The notes beneath the pieces were generated by a model. The model saw nothing but the letters and a program-made list of their open reading frames with translations. It made no database searches and was not told where the DNA came from. Source: an uncultured Ruminococcus sp. (GTDB lineage: Bacteria; Bacillota; Clostridia; Oscillospirales; Ruminococcaceae). From it: DNA of 7,789 bases. A program made the position numbers and the translations under genes. Each line of letters opens with the position of its first letter. Positions within the stretch are counted from its first letter, which is position 1. This document shows, in pieces, positions 6,654-7,789 of this stretch. Location of the stretch: assembly GCA_937942105.1 (NCBI GenBank), contig CALDFS010000144.1:1-7789 (forward strand), read 5' to 3'.

Positions 6654-6711
6654 CGAATCTGGGGAATCTTGCAATGACGGCGGGTACGTCGCCGCACAAA
6701 ATTAGTCGTAA
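6654..6711 (+). pseudogene. Fossil 3' end of an SF3 helicase gene
   Basis: Aligns with the last 59 bases of the second SF3 helicase gene (3484-3542) with one single-base gap; by eye about 40 positions agree, including CGAATC, TACGT, CAAAA and the final TCGTAA. In the matching frame it reads ESGESCNDGGYVAAQN, stop, S, stop, against NQGKSYLDEGYVELQKQS, stop. It sits directly before block D2 exactly as the intact gene sits before D1. Upstream of 6654 the similarity ends, and repeat R3 ends only ~18 bases earlier. The simplest reading is that a helicase gene between R3 and D2 was deleted, leaving its tail. Confidence 0.7.
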
Positions 6712-7083
6712 ACAACCAAGGTAACGAAAAAATCGAAATAAAAACGCCAATGCCTGCAAAACCGCATGAATAGGGGATTTGACGAAATAAAAAAGTGTCA
6801 TGAAGAATATATATATTAAGACAAAAATTTTTATGCTTATATTCTGAATCGTATGGCTTATGAGTGACTTGGTCTTTATTGTTCAGACAAAAGGAGTGGG
6901 CGCAGGAATCATCATCCTGCACCCACCTTTTTACTTTTTAGAATACCCATTTCTCCAACTATTAAGATACTCAATCACCGCAGACTTGGGAATCTTCCAG
7001 TTCCTGCCTATCCTCAGCGCCGGTATAACTCCTCTGTTCAAGAGGTCATAAACCGAACCTCTGCCGATGTTCAGAATCTCTTT
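6709..7083. repeat. Duplicated block D, copy 2 (intact)
   Basis: Second copy of 3540-3920, from TCGTAA through the terminator hairpin into the excisionase-type gene (end GAATCTCTTT 7074-7083). The stop codons are 3169 bases apart and the right ends 3163 apart, so the copies differ only by small indels. Between 6712 and 6890 no gene is seen, only the conserved stretch around 6758-6830. Confidence 0.88.
6896..6930 (+). terminator. Conserved block-D terminator hairpin
   Basis: GTGGGCGCAGGA (6896-6907) pairs with TCCTGCACCCAC (6915-6926), one C-A mismatch and a 7-base loop, followed by CTTTTTAC on the plus side; the minus side also has a short T run (CCTTTTG). It probably served the deleted plus-strand helicase and may now end the minus-strand excisionase-type gene just beyond its stop. 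Confidence 0.65.
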
Positions 7084-7131
7084 CAAGTCTTCTATAGTCA
7101 GCACATCTTCGTATTGTTCAAGCATAAACAT
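6931..7131 (-). CDS. Small HTH protein of the excisionase/MerR-like type
   Basis: A 66-residue protein, almost entirely one winged-helix DNA-binding domain: a first helix with LTIEDLKEILNIGRG (11-25), the recognition helix SVYDLLNRG (26-34), then the wing and closing helix (IPALRIGRNWKIPKSA, VIEYLNSW). The pattern LT.EDL.E.L...R..VY.L...G.IPA.R.GR.W.IPK.A...YL is typical of the 'excisionase family' HTH domain found beside integrases and replication genes of mobile elements. Such proteins bind element DNA to direct excision or repress transcription. An AAGGAGG site lies four bases before ATG 7131; the second ATG (7125) would have ten-base spacing, so either may serve. No integrase is in the window. 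A dead copy lies at 3765-3922. It is divergent from the gene at 7284, so one protein could control both. Confidence 0.85.
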   Translation of the reverse strand: MFMLEQYEDVLTIEDLKEILNIGRGSVYDLLNRGVIPALRIGRNWKIPKSAVIEYLNSWRNGYSKK

Positions 7132-7283
7132 TATACCTCCTTAATTGTTTTTTACATCTATGTTATGTTTTTGGTAAGTTCTTATCATTGAGATTTATAT
7201 GTACGTTTAATGAATTGTTTTGTTAAAGACAGTCTCAACCGAACTAACATAAGGGTAAAAAATATCCCTTAGGAGGAAAAAGC
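7132..7283. promoter_or_regulatory. Divergent control region with a hairpin at the ribosome binding site
   Basis: This region separates two divergent genes, both with strong Shine-Dalgarno sites. TAAGGG (7250-7255) and CCCTTA (7266-7271) form perfect 6-bp arms whose last base is the first of AGGAGG (7271-7276), so the structure could be an operator or a translational control hairpin. For the plus strand a weak promoter is possible (TTATCA 7182-7187, 18 bases, TTTAAT 7206-7211). No convincing minus-strand promoter was found. Confidence 0.4.
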
Positions 7284-7610
7284 ATGCCAAGACCTAAAGC
7301 AGATTATAAAGAGGTTATAGCCTTCAGAGAAAGCATCCCACAAAAGCAGACAAACTACTGGACAGAAAAAGACGAGCTTGAATCCATGTTCTACAGTGGC
7401 ATAGGAATTACAGAGATGGCGCTGCACTTCTCGAGAAGCGAGCCCGCGATCATCAATATGCTCGACAGCATGAAGCTCTACGTAAAAATGACCAGAAACA
7501 GAAGCACAAACAGCAGTAACAAATGTCGGTGTCCCAGATGCGAACACTTTCAAAACCGCAGATGTATATTGAACCATCCCTGTGAAAAGAAACACATGAA
7601 GCTTCAATAA
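7284..7610 (+). CDS. Small protein with an HTH-like domain and a C-terminal Cys cluster
   Basis: A 108-residue protein with an AGGAGG site seven bases before ATG 7284. Residues 25-66 (starting YWTEKDELESMFYSGIGITEM, with a SRSEPAI segment) match the general pattern of HTH/Myb-like domains, in which a Trp-Thr-Glu opening is followed by a G-I-T turn and a recognition helix beginning S-R-S. Residues 67-80 are a basic, Ser/Asn-rich linker. The C-terminus holds five cysteines, C81, C83, C86, C94 and C100, plus H88, H98 and H104, a spacing consistent with a zinc-binding knuckle. The likely role is a small DNA-binding protein or regulator, inferred only. I do not recognise a named family. It is transcribed in the same direction as the partial gene at 7716 and may share a transcript with it. 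Confidence 0.75.
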   Translation: MPRPKADYKEVIAFRESIPQKQTNYWTEKDELESMFYSGIGITEMALHFSRSEPAIINMLDSMKLYVKMTRNRSTNSSNKCRCPRCEHFQNRRCILNHPCEKKHMKLQ

Positions 7611-7715
7611 TAGGGATTTCTCCGTTATTCTCTTTATTCTCAATTGTATATTATCCCCATGTAGCACGGGGCGACGCACCCCGGAACATAAACTAAAACA
7701 CATGGAGGTAATAGC
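7611..7715. other. Short gap with two alternative GC hairpins
   Basis: GGGG at 7668-7671 can pair either with CCCC upstream (7655-7658) or, as CGGGG, with CCCCG downstream (7679-7683); the two structures exclude each other. No T run follows, so this is not a standard terminator. Otherwise nothing is seen. Confidence 0.35.
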
Positions 7716-7789
7716 GTGAAAGAAATATCTCCCCAACCAAATAAAGGCATAACAAAAAAGCCCTGCAACAAAGCATTTTTTTGCAAGGC
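7716..7789 (+). CDS. Start of an unknown gene, cut by the right window edge
   Basis: GTG 7716 is preceded by a GGAGG site (7704-7708) at good spacing, and the frame stays open to the window end (24 codons, beginning MKEISPQPNKGITKKPCNK). Too little is visible for any function. It is co-directional with the gene ending at 7610, 105 bases away, so an operon is possible. A stem-like pair (GCCCTGCAA with TTGCAAGGC) near the edge may be chance or may hint that coding is not real here. Confidence 0.5.
   Translation, partial: MKEISPQPNKGITKKPCNKAFFCK

Noticed and set aside
7702..7719. Five-codon leader peptide (ATG GAG GTA ATA GCG TGA) overlapping GTG 7716
   Set aside because: The stretch is better explained as the GGAGG ribosome binding site of the GTG start.
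7269..7736. 155-codon minus-strand open frame over the 108-residue HTH/Cys protein
   Set aside because: The plus-strand gene has a strong ribosome binding site and a sensible domain pattern; the minus frame has neither and crosses the control hairpin.

Overview
The window looks like an accessory region (plasmid or integrated mobile element) of a low-to-moderate GC Gram-positive, most likely a gut-type Clostridia. The grounds are strong AGGAGG-type ribosome binding sites, TTG/GTG/ATG starts, U-tailed hairpin terminators, and a gene set typical of Firmicutes mobile elements: superfamily 3 (SF3) helicases of the D5/P4 type, an excisionase-type small helix-turn-helix (HTH) protein, and a large SF2 helicase. 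No integrase, relaxase, capsid, tRNA, rRNA or CRISPR array is visible. The taxon is inferred; no marker gene is present.

Layout, left to right. (1) An SF3 helicase gene cut by the left window edge (3-1400, +), followed by a hairpin terminator. (2) A gene-free stretch (1401-2001) holding two copies, R1 and R2, of a ~135-base intergenic repeat. (3) A second, paralogous SF3 helicase (2002-3542, +), broken by a one-base frameshift in a run of five G at 2783-2787. (4) A ~380-base block D1 (3540-3920) with a strong terminator and a dead copy of the excisionase-type gene, then an unexplained segment (3921-4183). (5) A long, AT-rich SF2 helicase on the minus strand (4184-6394) with a near-consensus promoter against its start. 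(6) A third repeat copy R3 (6500-6635), a ~58-base fossil of the 3' end of an SF3 helicase gene (6654-6711), and block D2 (6709-7083), a second copy of D1 with an intact excisionase-type gene (6931-7131, -). (7) A divergent intergenic region, a 108-aa HTH/Cys-cluster protein (7284-7610, +), and the first codons of another gene (7716 to the window end).

The main finding is modular. The order R, SF3 helicase, 3' block D (terminator plus excisionase-type gene) appears complete as R2-helicase 2-D1. It appears again as R3-D2 with the helicase deleted except for its last ~19 codons, which lie in the same register before D2 as in the intact module before D1. The SF2 helicase sits between the two modules and differs strongly in base composition. 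This suggests a cassette locus that has been duplicated, deleted and invaded, with R and D as recombination or regulatory substrates.

Functionally, the helicases would be expected to unwind DNA for replication of a mobile element, the excisionase-type HTH protein to bind element DNA, and the R repeats to be candidate protein-binding, origin or RNA-structure sites. These roles come from family knowledge and position; nothing in the sequence proves replication or excision.
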